Assembly (NCBI RefSeq): GCF_900110505.1
Contig: NZ_FODZ01000003.1
Span: 683,975-747,974 of the forward strand
Length of the DNA: 64,000 nucleotides
Direction: 5' to 3'
DNA from: Luteibacter sp. UNC138MFCol5.1
Lineage (GTDB): Bacteria > Pseudomonadota > Gammaproteobacteria > Xanthomonadales > Rhodanobacteraceae
Shown: positions 34,006-42,334 of the stretch, piece by piece
How the letters are laid out: the number at the start of each line of letters is the position of its first letter
Numbering within the stretch: position 1 is the stretch's first letter
Notes under the pieces: model-generated
Database searches by the model: none
What the model was told of the DNA's origin: nothing
What the model saw: the letters and a program-made list of their open reading frames with translations, nothing else
Translations under genes and position numbers: made by a program

Positions 34006-35863
34006 ACTCCCCGACCTCACCCTCTGCGACCGCGAGCCGATCCACATCCCCGGTTCGATCCAGCCCCATGGCGTGCTGCTGGTGGTCGATGCGTCGACGG
34101 GGACGATCCTCCAGGCCAGCGAGAACATCGCCGACATCCTGGGCGTCGACGTGGAAGCGGCCCTGGATGCGCCGCTGCACGAGGTGCTGACGCTGCCGCC
34201 CGACCTCTTCGAGGACGACGAGCGCCCCGCGCACAGCGCCTGGGTGCCCGCGGGCTTCCCGCAGACGAAGAAGACAGGCACCTGGCATGCGGCGGTGCAT
34301 GCGTACGCGGACCGCTGGATGATCGAGATCGAGCCGCGCGAGGGTTACTTCGAGGACGACCCGATCCGCGTGGCCTACGACCTCGCGCACAAGCTGGAGA
34401 ACGACGCGTCCGTCGAACGCGCCGCGGCGCGGGTCGCGCGGACGGTCCGCACCTTGCTCGGATACGACCGCGTCATGGTCTACCGCTTCGACCACGACTG
34501 GCACGGCGAAGTCGTCGCCGAGGCGCGCCGCGACGATCTCGAGGCGTACCTCGGCCTGCACTACCCCTCCACCGACATCCCGGCGCAGGCGCGCGCGCTC
34601 TACCTGCGCAACCGCGTCCGCCAGATCAGCGATTGCGGCTACGTGCCCGCGTACATCCTGCCCGCGTACGATCCGCAGACGGCGCAGCCCACCGACCTCA
34701 GCGACGTGTCGCTGCGCAGCGTCTCGCCCGTGCACCTTGAGTATCTCGGGAACATGGGCGTCACCGGCACGCTGGTGGCATCCATCGTCACGAACGGCCG
34801 GCTGTGGGGCCTGATCTCCTGCCACCACTATTCGCCGTTCTTCGCCGACCACCAGATGCGCGAGGTGGCCGACGCGATCGCGCGCTCGTTCGCGGCGCGT
34901 GTCTCGGCGATCGAGGAACTGGCGAAGATCGAAGTCGAGAGCACGCTGCTCACCGTGCGCGAAAAGCTCATCACGGCGTTCAACGAGAGCGAGCGGATCG
35001 ATCCCGACCTGCTCGCGTCGCTCGCCCCGGAACTCCTCGAGGTCGTCGACGCCGACGGCGTGGCGATCTACGCGGGCGATCGCGTGATGCGCCACGGACA
35101 ACTGCCCGACGAGGCGACCCTGCTCGAGATTCGCGACATCGTCGCCGCCCATGGCGCGGCCGGCTCCCCGGACGGCATCGCCGGCGTGCTGCATACGGAC
35201 GCGATCGGCGCATGGCACCCGGCGCTGGCGGCGCACGGGGTCACCGAGCTCGCGGCGGGCGTCATCTTCATGCCCCTGCAGGCCGACTCGCACAACGCGG
35301 TGATGTGGACGCGCAGCGAGCAGGTGCGTCAGGTGCGCTGGGGCGGCAACCCGTCGCTGGCGAAGCTCGAAACGATCCCCGGCGCGCGCCTGTCGCCGCG
35401 GCAGAGCTTCGAGGCCTGGCAGGAAACCGTCCGCGGACGCTCGCGACCCTGGTCGCGGTTGCACCTGGAATCGGCGCGCAGCCTTCGCGTGCTCATCGAG
35501 ATGATGGAGCGCAAGCATTACCAGCAGAACTTCGCGCTGATGCGCGCGTCGCTGGCCCGCCTGCCGGAGCCCATCGCCATCGCGGAAGCGACCGAGGCGC
35601 GATGGCAGGATTGCCCCATCGTCTTCGTCAACGACGCGTTCGTCCGCGCGACCGGCCGTGACGCGCGGTCCGTCGCGGGGCTGCCGATCTCGGCGTTGCT
35701 GCCGGCGGCGGCTTCGCTGCCCGCCACGCCGGGCGTCTCCCACCGGGTTCGCCTGCAGACGAACGATGGCAAGGGCGTGGACGGCAGACTCGAATTGGAG
35801 GCCGTGACCGACGCCGGCGGCGCGACGACGCACTGGATGGTCGTGCACCACGCGGGCGGCTGA
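33989..35863 (+). CDS. bphP: Bacteriophytochrome without histidine kinase, PAS output
   Basis: This 624-residue red/far-red photoreceptor has a full photosensory core. The PAS domain holds the biliverdin-binding Cys13 (LTLCDREPIHIPGSIQPHG). The GAF domain has YPSTDIPAQARALYLRNRVR and SPVHLEYLGNMGV. The PHY domain has the tongue WGGNP and PRQSFEAW. After a linker helix (EMMERKHYQQNF) comes a C-terminal PAS-like domain, residues about 530-624, with VFVNDAFVRATG. No histidine kinase is present. This matches XccBphP of Xanthomonas, which signals through a PAS9 domain. The start is 33989 or 33998. Confidence 0.93.
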   Translation: MPRMSELPDLTLCDREPIHIPGSIQPHGVLLVVDASTGTILQASENIADILGVDVEAALDAPLHEVLTLPPDLFEDDERPAHSAWVPAGFPQTKKTGTWHAAVHAYADRWMIEIEPREGYFEDDPIRVAYDLAHKLENDASVERAAARVARTVRTLLGYDRVMVYRFDHDWHGEVVAEARRDDLEAYLGLHYPSTDIPAQARALYLRNRVRQISDCGYVPAYILPAYDPQTAQPTDLSDVSLRSVSPVHLEYLGNMGVTGTLVASIVTNGRLWGLISCHHYSPFFADHQMREVADAIARSFAARVSAIEELAKIEVESTLLTVREKLITAFNESERIDPDLLASLAPELLEVVDADGVAIYAGDRVMRHGQLPDEATLLEIRDIVAAHGAAGSPDGIAGVLHTDAIGAWHPALAAHGVTELAAGVIFMPLQADSHNAVMWTRSEQVRQVRWGGNPSLAKLETIPGARLSPRQSFEAWQETVRGRSRPWSRLHLESARSLRVLIEMMERKHYQQNFALMRASLARLPEPIAIAEATEARWQDCPIVFVNDAFVRATGRDARSVAGLPISALLPAAASLPATPGVSHRVRLQTNDGKGVDGRLELEAVTDAGGATTHWMVVHHAGG

Positions 35864-35919
35864 GCGCGACGAAAACTCGCGGTGACGCGGCGCGCGCCAT
35901 CGGGCTATAACATCGGACC

Positions 35920-36621
35920 ATGACCGACCGCGTCCGCCTGTTCCAGACCCTGCCGCACACCTGCGGCTATTTCGCCGAGCGGACGGCGCAGAACCTCGTG
36001 GTGGATCCAGGCGCGCCGCATCTCGACCGCCTCTACGCGCCGGCGCTCGCCAAGGGCTTCCGACGCGCCGGCGGCCACCTGTACCTGCCCCAGTGCGCCG
36101 CCTGCCAGGCGTGCGTGCCCTGCCGCATCGACGCCGCGGCGTTCGCGCCGGACCGCTCCCAACGGCGCTGCCTCACGCGCAACGCGGATGTGACGGTCAG
36201 CGAAGAGTTGCCGGGATTCACCCACGAACGGCACGCGCTGTATCGCCGCTACCTGCAGGCGCGGCACAGCGGGGGCGGCATGGACGCCGCGGACGCGGAC
36301 GACTTCCAGCGCTTCCTCGCCGCGCCATGGAGCCCGACGCTGTTCCTCGAATTCCGCAAGGCGGACCGACTGCTCGGCGTGGCGGTCACCGACGTCACGC
36401 TCGCCGGCCTGTCGGCGGTCTATACGTTCTTCGATCCGGACGAGGAGGCCCGCAGTCTCGGCACGTTCGGCATCCTCCAGCAGGTGGATCTCGCCCGACG
36501 CCGTGGCATTCCGTACGTGTACCTCGGCTTCTGGATCGCGGGGCACCCGAAGATGGACTACAAGCGGCGCTTCCGGCCGCTCGAAATTCGCAAGCACGAC
36601 CGCTGGATCGCGATGCCCTGA
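35920..36621 (+). CDS. bpt: Arginyl/leucyl-tRNA-protein transferase (Ate/Bpt family)
   Basis: This 233-residue enzyme adds an amino acid (Leu in bacterial Bpt, Arg in eukaryotic ATE1) from tRNA to N-terminal acidic residues, marking proteins for ClpAP degradation. The N-terminal Cys cluster is present: TCGYF and CAACQACVPCR. The C-terminal GNAT-like domain shows VYTFFDPDEEARSLGTFGIL and PYVYLGFWIAG, then the YKRRFRPLEI end. Bacterial members usually transfer Leu to Asp/Glu N-termini, so Bpt is preferred. It is followed by a REP cluster and is convergent with the BtuF-like gene. Confidence 0.9.
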   Translation: MTDRVRLFQTLPHTCGYFAERTAQNLVVDPGAPHLDRLYAPALAKGFRRAGGHLYLPQCAACQACVPCRIDAAAFAPDRSQRRCLTRNADVTVSEELPGFTHERHALYRRYLQARHSGGGMDAADADDFQRFLAAPWSPTLFLEFRKADRLLGVAVTDVTLAGLSAVYTFFDPDEEARSLGTFGILQQVDLARRRGIPYVYLGFWIAGHPKMDYKRRFRPLEIRKHDRWIAMP

Positions 36622-36640
36622 GCATCGACGAACCTCGGCG

Positions 36641-36796
36641 GTGGGAGCGGACCTGGCCGCGACCCCGAGCTGTAGGAGCGGACCTGGCCGCGACGGCTTT
36701 TCGCGAAGAGCAACAGGCCCTGCTCCTCCTGGCGAAGAGCGGTCGCGGCCAGGTCCGCTCCTACAGCCCAAAGCCGCGGCCAGGTCCGCTCCAACA
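36641..36796. repeat. REP-like cluster, family 2 (two forward and two inverted units)
   Basis: Forward units lie at 36641-36664 and 36671-36694 (core GGAGCGGACCTGGCCGCGA), and inverted units at 36742-36765 and 36773-36796. Together they form a nested palindrome between two convergent genes. The core resembles REP units known from Pseudomonas. The unit at 36773 ends one base before the stop codon of the BtuF-like gene. Confidence 0.85.
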
Positions 36797-36797
36797 G

Positions 36798-37595
36798 CTA
36801 TCTGCGCGCCCACGCCGCGATATGCGCGTGCAACGCCTCGACACCGTCGAACAGCGCCGCCGGACCGGGCTGGAGAATGATGGGCGACTTGATCTCGTGC
36901 AGCTCGCCGTCGCGCACGGCGGGCACGTCCGCCCAACCCTGGCGCGACGCCACCCGGTCGGGCCGGAAGCGCTTGCCGCACCACGAACCGAACACGATGT
37001 CCGGTGCGCGCCGCACCACCTCGAGCGGATCGGCGAGGATCCGCTGCTTCGCCAGTGGTTCTTCGAGGAGTTCGGGAAACACGTCGTCGCCGCCGGCGAT
37101 GCGGACGAGCTCGCCGACCCAGCGGATGCCGGTGATCAACGGATCGTCCCATTCCTCGAAGTAGACGCGCGGGCGCTTCGGCAGCAAGGCGGCCTGCGCC
37201 GCGATGCGGTCGAGGTTGGCCCGTGCGCGATCGGCGAGCGCGGCGGCTTTCTCGCCCGCTCCCACCATCGCGCCGAGGCGCCGGATGTACGCGAGGATGC
37301 CGTCGACGCTGCGATGATTGCTGATCCAGACCTCGACGCCCGCGCGGATCAGTTCGCGCGCGATGTCCGCCTGGATGTCCGAAAAGCCGATCGCCAGATC
37401 GGGCTTCAGGTCGAGGATCTGGTCGATCTTCGCGCTCGTGAACGCGGAGACTTTCGGCTTCTCCTTGCGCGCCCGCGGTGGCCGCACGGTGAACCCGGAA
37501 ATGCCGACGATGCGGTGTTCCTCGCCGATGGCGTACAGGACTTCGGTCGGTTCCTCGGTGAGGCAGACGATCCGCCGCGGATACGCGTCGCCCAT
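36798..37595 (-). CDS. BtuF/FepB-like periplasmic-binding-fold protein without signal peptide
   Basis: This 265-residue protein has the type III solute-binding fold used for cobalamin and siderophores: RIVCLTEEPTEVLYAIGEEHRIVGIS, ILDLKPDLAIGF, YFEEWDDPLITGIRWVG and ILQPGPAALF. Relatives in Xanthomonadales are annotated cobalamin-binding proteins. The N-terminus (MGDAYPRRIVCL) has no signal peptide or lipobox, and no ABC permease or ATPase gene adjoins it. It may be cytoplasmic with a different role, or the true start could differ. The start overlaps the yjbQ stop by one base. Confidence 0.8.
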   Translation of the reverse strand: MGDAYPRRIVCLTEEPTEVLYAIGEEHRIVGISGFTVRPPRARKEKPKVSAFTSAKIDQILDLKPDLAIGFSDIQADIARELIRAGVEVWISNHRSVDGILAYIRRLGAMVGAGEKAAALADRARANLDRIAAQAALLPKRPRVYFEEWDDPLITGIRWVGELVRIAGGDDVFPELLEEPLAKQRILADPLEVVRRAPDIVFGSWCGKRFRPDRVASRQGWADVPAVRDGELHEIKSPIILQPGPAALFDGVEALHAHIAAWARR

Positions 37596-38035
37596 CAGTG
37601 GCCCGACACGGTGACGGTGATCCTGCGCTGGTGCGCTTCATGGCGGTGTTCGTAGAGGAACACGCCCTGCCAGGTGCCGAGCAGCGGCTTGCCGCCATGC
37701 ACGGGAATCGACAGCGACACGCCCGTGAGCACGGAGCGCACATGGGCCGGCATGTCGTCGGGGCCTTCGTCGCGATGCCGGAACAGCGGATCGCCGTCGG
37801 GCACCAGTCGCGCGAAGAAGCGTTCGAGGTCGGCCACGACGGTGGGATCGGCGTTCTCGCCGATCAGCAGCGACGCGCTCGTATGCTGCACGAAGACATG
37901 CACGATGCCGGTGCCGACGCCGCTCGCCGCGACCGCGTCCGCGATGCGGTCGCTGATCTCGCTGAGCGAGCGTCCGCGCGTGTGCACGGTGAACGTCGAC
38001 TGCGCGATGTGCTGGACGGGTTGAGCGCGGCTCAT
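37595..38035 (-). CDS. YjbQ/UPF0047 family protein
   Basis: This 146-residue member of the secondary thiamine-phosphate synthase-like family (YjbQ) has the conserved pattern HVFVQHTSASLLIGEN and the histidine-rich C-terminal EHRHEAHQRRITVTVSG, which forms a metal site. E. coli YjbQ shows weak thiamine-phosphate synthase activity; the true cell role is unclear. It lies in a run pdxH-yjbQ-btuF-like, with only 12 bases from pdxH, so all three are probably one transcript. Confidence 0.88.
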   Translation of the reverse strand: MSRAQPVQHIAQSTFTVHTRGRSLSEISDRIADAVAASGVGTGIVHVFVQHTSASLLIGENADPTVVADLERFFARLVPDGDPLFRHRDEGPDDMPAHVRSVLTGVSLSIPVHGGKPLLGTWQGVFLYEHRHEAHQRRITVTVSGH

Positions 38036-38047
38036 CGGGGGCTCCGG

Positions 38048-38635
38048 TCAGGGGTACAGGAGGTGGCTCGTCCAGTGTGTACCCGCCTGGGCGTGCACGA
38101 CGCGTTCGTGGAGGCGGAACGTCGCGCCGTACCAGAACTCCACGCGATCCGGTTCCACCAGAAAACCGCCCCAGTGCGGCGGGCGTGGCACGTCGCGACC
38201 GGCGAACTCGGCCTCGTACCGGGCGACGCGGTCGTCGAACGTCTGCCGGTCGGGCAGCTCCTGGCTCTGCAGCGAGGCCCAGGCACCGATCTGGCTGCCA
38301 CGCGGACGGCTCGCGAAATAGGCGTCGGACTCCGCCTCGCTCGTCTTCGTGGCGCGGCCTTCGAAGCGCACCTGGATGCCTTCGCGGATCTGTTTCCAGT
38401 GGAAGCACAGCGCGACCTGCGCGTGCTCGGCGATCTCGCCCGCCTTGGCGCTTCCGTAATTGGTGAAGAAGCGCAGCCCGCGCTCGTCGATGGCCTTGAG
38501 CAGCACGATGCGCGAATGCACGCGACCGTCGTTGCTCGCGGTGGCGAGGTTCATCGCGGTGGGCTCGCGGTCGCCGCTGGCCTTCGCCTCGTCGAGCAGG
38601 CCGCGGAAGGTATCGAGGATCTCAGGGGTGAGCAT
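38048..38635 (-). CDS. pdxH: Pyridoxamine 5'-phosphate oxidase
   Basis: PdxH oxidises pyridoxine or pyridoxamine phosphate to PLP using FMN. The 195-residue protein has AMNLATASNDGRVHSRIVLLK, RGLRFFTNYGSAKAGEI, FHWKQIREGIQVRFEGRA, SRPRGSQIGAWAS and the C-terminal FWYGATFRLHERV, all family hallmarks. It has normal length, though the usual longer N-terminal tail is short. The start is 11 bases from the nearest start of the divergent kinase gene. Confidence 0.95.
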   Translation of the reverse strand: MLTPEILDTFRGLLDEAKASGDREPTAMNLATASNDGRVHSRIVLLKAIDERGLRFFTNYGSAKAGEIAEHAQVALCFHWKQIREGIQVRFEGRATKTSEAESDAYFASRPRGSQIGAWASLQSQELPDRQTFDDRVARYEAEFAGRDVPRPPHWGGFLVEPDRVEFWYGATFRLHERVVHAQAGTHWTSHLLYP

Positions 38636-38646
38636 GACGATGGACT

Positions 38647-39471
38647 ATGCTGTCGGCCATGGAATCGTCCGATGCTAGCACGCTGGCCGCCACGGTCCTC
38701 GGGCGTTTCGCCGCGGACGTCGCGCAGGCGACGGCGCCCTTCGTGCTCGGGATTTCCGGGCTGCAGGGCAGCGGCAAGAGCCACCTCGGCGCCGGTCTCG
38801 TGGCGGCCGCGCGCGAGCGCGGCTGGGGCGCCGTCACGCTGTCCCTCGACGATGTCTACCTGACCCGCGCGGAGCGTGAATCGCTCGCGGCGACGGTGCA
38901 CCCCCTCCTCCGCACACGCGGCGTGCCAGGCACGCACGACCTGGCGCTGCTGGCCTCCACGCTCGACGCGCTGGCGCAGGCATCCGCGGAAAATCCCGTG
39001 GCCATACCGCGTTTCGACAAGGGCCGCGACGACCGCCATGAAGCGGCCGTGTGGCCGGCGGTCGGCGAGGTGCCGAAGCTGGTCGTCCTCGAAGGTTGGT
39101 ACCTGGGGGTGGAACCGGCGGGCGAGCAGGCGCTGGTCGAGCCGGTGAACGCGCTCGAACGCGAGGAGGATCCCGACGGAACGTGGCGGCGCTGGGTCGA
39201 CGCGCGCCTCGCCGGGTACGCGCCGCTGTGGGAACGGATCGACGCGCTCGTCGTGCTGCAGGCGCCATCGTGGGACGTGGTCGCGTCGTGGCGGGACGAG
39301 GCCGAGCGGCCGCTGCGCGAGCGCGGCGATCCGCATGCGATGGATGCGGCCGCGCTGGCGAGGTTCCTGCAGCATTACGAGCGGATCAGCCGGCGGGCGC
39401 TGGCGACGCTGGCGTCGAAGGCCGATCTGGTCGTCCGGCTCGATGAGCGGCGGCGCGTCCTGTCGATCTGA
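38647..39471 (+). CDS. P-loop kinase, D-glycerate 3-kinase-like
   Basis: This 274-residue P-loop kinase is related to plant-type glycerate kinase and phosphoribulokinase/uridine kinase. It has a Walker A motif (GISGLQGSGKSHL), LSLDDVYLTRAER with the catalytic Asp pair, a PRFDKGRDDR substrate segment, and VVLEGWYLG. These motifs are typical of D-glycerate 3-kinase, which makes 3-phosphoglycerate. Starts at 38647 or 38659 (MESSDAST) are possible. It is divergent from pdxH with almost no intergenic DNA. Confidence 0.78.
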   Translation: MLSAMESSDASTLAATVLGRFAADVAQATAPFVLGISGLQGSGKSHLGAGLVAAARERGWGAVTLSLDDVYLTRAERESLAATVHPLLRTRGVPGTHDLALLASTLDALAQASAENPVAIPRFDKGRDDRHEAAVWPAVGEVPKLVVLEGWYLGVEPAGEQALVEPVNALEREEDPDGTWRRWVDARLAGYAPLWERIDALVVLQAPSWDVVASWRDEAERPLRERGDPHAMDAAALARFLQHYERISRRALATLASKADLVVRLDERRRVLSI

Positions 39472-39498
39472 TCGGCGATCCCGCCGGCCGAAACACGG

Positions 39499-39533
39499 CT
39501 ACCGAAGGGTGGGAGCCGATCGTATCGGCGATC
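39499..39533 (-). repeat. REP-like repeat, family 3, at the 3' end of the epimerase gene
   Basis: A 35-base unit starting CTACCGAAGGGTGGGAGCCG is the complement of the unit inside bphO. Its CTA end is the complement of the TAG stop codon of the epimerase gene. It is a single arm. Confidence 0.82.
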
Positions 39534-40371
39534 GGAGCAACGCGGCGTAGCCGTCCCGCGCATCGGGCCACGCGCAGCGGAAGCCCGCGGCGCGCAGGCG
39601 CGCGTTCGACAGCCGCTTGTTGCCGATCCCCGCCGGGCCGGGCCCTTCGGGCGGGATCGGCGCGCCCAGCAGGCCGGCGATGTGGTCGTACAACACGTCG
39701 ATCGGCAGCGGCGTGTCGTCGACGCCGAGATATATCGGCGCGGGTTGCGACACATCGAGCAGGAAGGCCAGGGCCGCCGCGGCATCGTCCACGTGGATGC
39801 GGTTGGCGTAGACGCCCTGCCCGCGCGGCACGGCGGCCTTGCCTTCGCGCAGCCGATCGAACAACTGTGTGCGGCCCGGGCCATAGAGCCCGGCCAGGCG
39901 CACCGCGATGCCGCCGACGGCCTGCGCGGCAAGCCACCGCTCGGCCTCGAGCAGCGCGCGTCCGTTGAAGCCCGGCGGGGCCGGTGCCGTGTCCTCGTCG
40001 ACCCAGCCGCCCGCGTGCTCGCCGTACACGGCCGACGACGAGACGAAGAGCGTCCGCTTCGGAGGTTCGGGCAGCGCTTCGACCAGATGGCGCAGGCCGT
40101 CGACGTAGATCCCGCGGTACGCCGCCTCGTCGCGGGCGTCCGGCGCGGCGGCGAAGACCAGCGCGTCGACCCGCGGCAGATCCGTCAACGTCGCCGGCCG
40201 CGTGAGGTCGCCACGCAGCCAGTGGATGCCGCCGCCCGACGCGTCGCCGCGGCGCAGCGCGAACACGCGCCGACCCTGTGCGGCGAGACGCGCGGCCAGC
40301 CGGCCGCCGACATCGCCGGCCCCGGCCACGAGCACCGTTTCGTATCCCTGCTGATGGCTTGTTGCTAGCAT
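39499..40371 (-). CDS. NAD-dependent epimerase/dehydratase-like protein (YeeZ type)
   Basis: This 290-residue extended SDR protein has the nucleotide-binding motif VLVAGAGDVGGRLA, FVSSSAVYGEHAG with the catalytic Ser/Tyr region, and RLAGLYGPGRTQL. The combination is typical of the YeeZ group of NAD(P)-binding proteins with unknown substrate. The start at 40371 (MLATSHQQGYETV) leaves seven bases to the divergent aroK start. The C-terminal residues (RSPIRSAPTLR) and the TAG stop are encoded by a REP-like repeat, so the natural C-terminus was replaced or extended. Confidence 0.82.
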   Translation of the reverse strand: MLATSHQQGYETVLVAGAGDVGGRLAARLAAQGRRVFALRRGDASGGGIHWLRGDLTRPATLTDLPRVDALVFAAAPDARDEAAYRGIYVDGLRHLVEALPEPPKRTLFVSSSAVYGEHAGGWVDEDTAPAPPGFNGRALLEAERWLAAQAVGGIAVRLAGLYGPGRTQLFDRLREGKAAVPRGQGVYANRIHVDDAAAALAFLLDVSQPAPIYLGVDDTPLPIDVLYDHIAGLLGAPIPPEGPGPAGIGNKRLSNARLRAAGFRCAWPDARDGYAALLRSPIRSAPTLR

Positions 40372-40378
40372 CGGAGCG

Positions 40379-40909
40379 ATGAATCCTTCGCCCAACCTGT
40401 TCCTGGTCGGCCCCACGGGCGCCGGCAAGACCACGATCGGACAGCGCCTCGCGGCGCATTACGGCCTGCCTTTCATCGACCTCGACGTCGAGATCGAGGC
40501 ACGCTGTGGCATGACGATCGCCGACATCTTCGAACGCGAAGGCGAGGCGGGCTTCCGCGCGCGCGAATGCGCGCACCTGAGCGAGTTTAGTCTCCGCGAC
40601 GGCATCGTGCTCGCCACGGGCGCTGGCGCCGTCCTCGATCCGTCGAACCGCGAGACACTCATGGCGCGCGGCACGGTGCTGATGCTCGGCGTCGACGTGG
40701 ACGAGCAGCTCGACCGCCTGCGGCACGACACCGCCCGGCCGATGATCGCCGGCGACGATCGTCGCGGCCGGCTGGAAAGCCTCGCCGGGCATCGCAACCA
40801 TCTGTACGAAGAGATCGCGGACCTGATCTTCCGCGGCCGCCACGAATCGGTGGACGAGGCCGCGCCGCGCGCCATCGCCCTGCTGGAACGCCACTGGAAA
40901 CGCCATTGA
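40379..40909 (+). CDS. aroK: Shikimate kinase
   Basis: AroK phosphorylates shikimate in the aromatic amino acid pathway. The 176-residue protein has the P-loop LVGPTGAGKTTIG, the shikimate-binding DLDVEIEARCG, FEREGEAGFRARE, LATGAGAVL, and the lid region TARPMIAG. The canonical GAG-G loop near residue 80 is seen as ATGAGAV. It overlaps the aroB start as TGATG, the usual aroK-aroB operon. The divergent epimerase gene starts seven bases away. Confidence 0.95.
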   Translation: MNPSPNLFLVGPTGAGKTTIGQRLAAHYGLPFIDLDVEIEARCGMTIADIFEREGEAGFRARECAHLSEFSLRDGIVLATGAGAVLDPSNRETLMARGTVLMLGVDVDEQLDRLRHDTARPMIAGDDRRGRLESLAGHRNHLYEEIADLIFRGRHESVDEAAPRAIALLERHWKRH

Positions 40910-41991
40910 TGGAAACGCACCTGACGGAGACGGTCGAGGTCGACCTCGCCGGCCGCAGCTACCACGTCTGGATCGGCCCGGGCCTCATCGAGGACAGCGC
41001 GCGCTGGCGCGCGGCGATCCGCGGCAGGCATGTGCTGGTCGTGAGCAACACCACGGTCGCCCCGCTCTACCTCGACGCGCTCGCGAAGGGTCTCGACGGC
41101 CTGCGCTGGTCGTCGCTCCTCATCGAGGACGGCGAAACGCACAAGACGTTCGCCAACGTCGGGCGCGTGCTCGAAGCGCTCGGCGCCCTGGGCGCCACGC
41201 GCGACGCGTGCGTGATCGCGCTCGGCGGCGGCGTGGTCGGCGACCTCGCGGGCTTCGCGGCGGCGTGCTGGATGCGCGGCATCGACTTCATCCAGATGCC
41301 GACCACGCTGCTGTCGATGGTCGATTCCTCGGTCGGCGGCAAGACGGGCGTCAACCTTCCCGCCGGCAAGAACCTCGCCGGCGCTTTCCATCAGCCGCGT
41401 GCCGTCGTCGCCGACATCGACACGTTGCGAACGCTGCCGAAGCGCGAATACCGCGCGGGCATGGCGGAAATCGTCAAGGGCGCCGCGATCGGCGATCCGG
41501 CGTTCTTCGCCTGGCTCGAAGCGCACGCGGACGCGCTCGCGGCGCGCGAGCAGACGGTGCTGATCGAAGCGATCGCGCGCAAGTGCCGCTACAAGGCCGG
41601 CGTGGTGGCGCGCGACGAGACGGAGCAAGGCGAGCGCGCGCTACTGAACCTCGGTCACACCTTCGGGCATGCGCTGGAAACCGCCGGCAACTACAGCGAG
41701 ATCCTGCACGGCGAAGGCGTCGCGATCGGCATGGTGCTGGCGGCGCGTCTGTCCGAGCGCCTGGGCATGTCGGATGCCACCGACACCGCGCGTCTGGTCG
41801 CATTGCTGACACGCCTCGGCCTGCCCACGGAACCGTCGCGCGTCCACGCGGCCAGCCGCATCGTCGAGCTGATGCGCCTGGACAAGAAGAACACCGCGGG
41901 CACGCTGCGGCTCATTCTCTGGCGCGGCATCGGGCGCGCCGAGATCGTCTCCGGCGTGGCCGAGGACGACGTGCTGGGCGTCCTTCCCTGA
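40909..41991 (+). CDS. aroB: 3-dehydroquinate synthase
   Basis: AroB cyclises DAHP to 3-dehydroquinate, using NAD+ and a divalent metal. The 360-residue protein has IEDGETHKTF, ALGGGVVGDLAGFAAACWMRG, PTTLLSMVDSSVGGKTGVN, the metal ligands in EIVKGA, NLGHTFGHALE and LHGEGVAIG, and the C-terminal DKKNTAG loop. The start at 40909 is an ATG that overlaps the aroK stop; an immediately preceding TTG is less likely. All expected catalytic residues appear intact. Confidence 0.96.
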   Translation: METHLTETVEVDLAGRSYHVWIGPGLIEDSARWRAAIRGRHVLVVSNTTVAPLYLDALAKGLDGLRWSSLLIEDGETHKTFANVGRVLEALGALGATRDACVIALGGGVVGDLAGFAAACWMRGIDFIQMPTTLLSMVDSSVGGKTGVNLPAGKNLAGAFHQPRAVVADIDTLRTLPKREYRAGMAEIVKGAAIGDPAFFAWLEAHADALAAREQTVLIEAIARKCRYKAGVVARDETEQGERALLNLGHTFGHALETAGNYSEILHGEGVAIGMVLAARLSERLGMSDATDTARLVALLTRLGLPTEPSRVHAASRIVELMRLDKKNTAGTLRLILWRGIGRAEIVSGVAEDDVLGVLP

Positions 41992-42070
41992 GCGGTGCGC
42001 CGGCCAGCGCCGTCGCTCGCTGACAAAACCCCCTACAATGGCCGGCCCTGCGTCTGCCCCGGATCGCTCG

Positions 42071-42334
42071 ATGCGGATCTACCTGCAAACCATGCCCGAA
42101 GCGGGCGCCGAAGCGCCTCGCTACGTCCAGATCACGCTCGAACAGGATCTCCTGGGCGGCTGGACCCTGTACCGCGAGAGCGGCGTGCAAGGCGGCAAGG
42201 CGATGCTCAAGCGCGAGGTCTATGTCGACCGCGACGCCGCGATGGCCGCGTTCACCAAGGCGCGCGACGCGCAGATCAAGAAAGGTTTCAAAGTGATGTT
42301 CAGCCAGGGACAGGAGTCGGCGCATGGCCGCTGA
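42071..42334 (+). CDS. Small WGR-domain protein
   Basis: This 87-residue protein consists of one WGR-like domain: [21 protein letters not shown], with the Trp-Thr-Leu form of the WGR motif, and [20 protein letters not shown] at its end. WGR domains occur in PARPs and bacterial MolR-type proteins and may bind nucleic acids. The start at 42071 (MRIYLQTMP) was preferred to an ATG 11 codons upstream. Its 3' end overlaps hemE by 11 bases, which suggests coupled translation, but a functional link to heme synthesis is not obvious. Confidence 0.75.
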   Translation: MRIYLQTMPEAGAEAPRYVQITLEQDLLGGWTLYRESGVQGGKAMLKREVYVDRDAAMAAFTKARDAQIKKGFKVMFSQGQESAHGR

